6,026 bases of DNA from Gammaproteobacteria bacterium. Lineage in GTDB: Bacteria; Pseudomonadota; Gammaproteobacteria; Chromatiales; Chromatiaceae. The notes below the pieces were generated by a model. The model had not been told where the DNA came from and ran no database searches. It worked only from the letters and a program-made list of their open reading frames with translations. The first letter of the stretch is position 1. Each line of letters begins with the position of its first letter. The stretch lies in assembly GCA_030620735.1 (NCBI GenBank), contig JAUXDV010000130.1:1-6026 (forward strand), given 5' to 3'. A program made the position numbers and the translations under genes. Of the stretch, positions 5,908 to 6,026 are shown piece after piece.

Positions 5908-6026
5908 ATGAGTGACAACTCAGCATCTGCATACTGGAAGGCAAACCTGAGGCTGGTCGCCTTCTGTCTTGTCATCTGGTTTATCGTTTCCTACCTGTTT
6001 GGAATCATCCTCGTGGAACCCCTCAA
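5908..6026 (+). CDS. DUF4212-type small subunit of a sodium:solute symporter (partial, 5' end)
   Basis: Thirty-nine codons are visible before the right edge. They begin MSDNSASAYWKANLRLV and continue into a hydrophobic helix at about 14-36, followed by EPL. The AYW-ANLRLV-IWF pattern and the placement of the first helix match the small DUF4212 membrane proteins (putative sodium:solute symporter small subunit, usually about 80-100 residues with two helices). These normally lie directly upstream of a large SSS-family sodium:solute symporter, often related to acetate permease. The large subunit would therefore be expected just beyond the window. The gene diverges from parC across a 317-bp control region, has a good ribosome binding site, and is preceded by two inverted repeats. 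The transported solute cannot be deduced. Family identification rests on a short N-terminus. Confidence 0.8.
   Translation, partial: MSDNSASAYWKANLRLVAFCLVIWFIVSYLFGIILVEPL

Overview
The window looks like part of a gammaproteobacterial chromosome. RelA opens with the MVAV seen in Escherichia coli RelA. ParC can be read alongside E. coli ParC over almost its whole length and keeps a Pseudomonas-like N-terminal extension. A GTAG-type REP palindrome of a kind common in gammaproteobacteria lies between two genes. The SQR-like flavoprotein would suit a sulfur-metabolising lineage, but that is a weak inference.

Layout. Positions 1-1028 (minus strand) hold the first 342 codons of an SQR/flavocytochrome-c type FAD oxidoreductase; its C-terminus lies beyond the left edge. 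Positions 1029-1140 are a small repeat-rich gap: a REP-like hairpin (1051-1076) and a CCTAAAA heptamer array (1099-1133). Positions 1141-3327 (minus) are relA, a monofunctional (p)ppGpp synthetase with a dead hydrolase domain. Positions 3344-5590 (minus) are parC, topoisomerase IV subunit A. It sits 16 nt upstream of relA, so the two are probably co-transcribed. Positions 5591-5907 are a 317-bp divergent control region with several symmetric elements. From 5908 (plus strand) begins the small subunit (DUF4212 type) of a sodium:solute symporter, cut by the right edge.

How the parts fit. A parC-relA unit would join chromosome decatenation to the stringent response. A candidate extended -10 promoter for it overlaps a tandem 10-bp repeat and a GC-rich palindrome. 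The symporter leader carries a 31-bp near-perfect inverted repeat, either an operator or an RNA hairpin, and a second hairpin close to the ribosome binding site.

The least expected structure is a perfect 16-bp inverted repeat bracketing relA. Its copies are 1121-1136 and 3332-3347, each exactly 4 nt from the relA reading frame. The right copy supplies the parC stop codon and occupies the place where the relA Shine-Dalgarno would be. I see no clearly new multi-gene system; the novelty candidates are this repeat arrangement, the unusual cysteine pattern of the SQR-like protein, and the divergent control region.
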